A DNA stretch of 6,164 bases, from contig LDIV01000001.1 in assembly GCA_001468855.1 (NCBI GenBank), positions 118,758-124,921 on the forward strand, in the 5' to 3' direction. Positions 5,933-6,164 of the stretch are shown piece after piece; the stretch's first letter is position 1; every line of letters begins with the position of its first letter. Position numbers and translations under genes: made by a program. The notes beneath the pieces are model-generated. The model was given only the letters and a program-made list of their open reading frames with translations, made no database searches and was not told the origin of the DNA. Source of the stretch: a candidate division TM6 bacterium UASB124. Its GTDB lineage: Bacteria > Dependentiae > Babeliae > Babeliales > RVW-14.

Positions 5933-6164
5933 GTCCTGTACAAGTATTGAGTTTTGAAAAGCCCTCCATAGCAAAGAATACATCGAAGTTAAAATTAAAT
6001 GCCGCTGGGTTTTATGCAATAAAAGGGAATAGCACCATTTCCTATCTCAAAAATTCAAAATAGGAATCGATTTTGGCTATATTCGAGAAGATTAAAGAAG
6101 CAAACAAGGGCTACAAAGCAATTATCGTAGTGCTTGATAATTTTAACGTGAGTTCGGAGTTGTC
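5914..6164 (+). pseudogene. IS630-type DDE transposase remnant, 5'-truncated, with in-frame TAG, runs off right edge
   Basis: In one frame the plus strand reads LSFEKPSIAKNTSKLKLN, then AAGFYAIKGNSTISYLKNSK, a TAG stop at 6061-6063, and ESILAIFEKIKEANKGYKA followed by IIVVLDNFNV to the edge. This order (WSF-x-KP-like strand, GFYAI-x-GNS, FLE-x-I, then I-I-V-V-L-D-N-F) is the central part of IS630-family transposases, and the Asp of VLDN corresponds to the second catalytic acid. Homologues as I remember them have K-K-E-S where this one has K-stop-E-S, so one A-to-T change (AAG to TAG) would explain the stop. Upstream the frame is closed by TGA at 5905 and TAA at 5911, so the helix-turn-helix part and the first catalytic Asp are missing. 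The His that usually follows DNF is also absent. It is probably inactive. Confidence 0.72.

Overview
The window is an AT-rich bacterial segment dominated by genes for exported proteins on the minus strand. Read in transcription order from high to low coordinates it holds: a remnant of an IS630-type transposase on the plus strand at the right edge; a very large secreted or lipid-anchored protein (C, 1256 aa, 5730 to 1960); a strong hairpin terminator; a 279-aa secreted protein with a Gln/Pro-rich linker (B, 1807 to 968); and the first 280 residues of a second large secreted protein (A, 842 to the left edge).

A and C are paralogues. From just after their signal peptides to the left edge of the window they align almost without gaps for the first 150 residues, with about half the positions identical by eye, and they share a cysteine pair at the same 66-residue spacing. 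C continues into three divergent copies of a domain resembling the farnesoic acid O-methyltransferase-like family (Methyltransf_FA, PF12248). Despite its name, that family is not a classical SAM-binding methyltransferase fold, and here it most plausibly serves as a binding or adhesion beta-sandwich. Between repeats 2 and 3 lies a largely helical region with an Ala/Gly-rich hydrophobic stretch. B has a signal peptide, a flexible Q/P linker and a C-terminal domain of no family I can name. Its start resembles a carboxypeptidase-regulatory-like beta-sandwich.

The three genes look like a cluster of envelope or surface proteins. C ends in its own terminator, and B has a good sigma-70-like promoter just below it. 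No clear terminator separates B from A, so those two may be co-transcribed. The right edge (5861 to 6164) carries a 24-codon ORF with a strong ribosome binding site, running into a 5'-truncated IS630-type transposase fragment interrupted by an in-frame TAG.

The organism is probably a Gram-negative-like bacterium. Large exported proteins with farnesoic-acid-methyltransferase-like domains plus decaying IS elements fit host-associated lineages such as Candidatus Dependentiae (TM6), but that assignment is an inference from memory. No rRNA, tRNA, CRISPR array or catalytic operon was seen.
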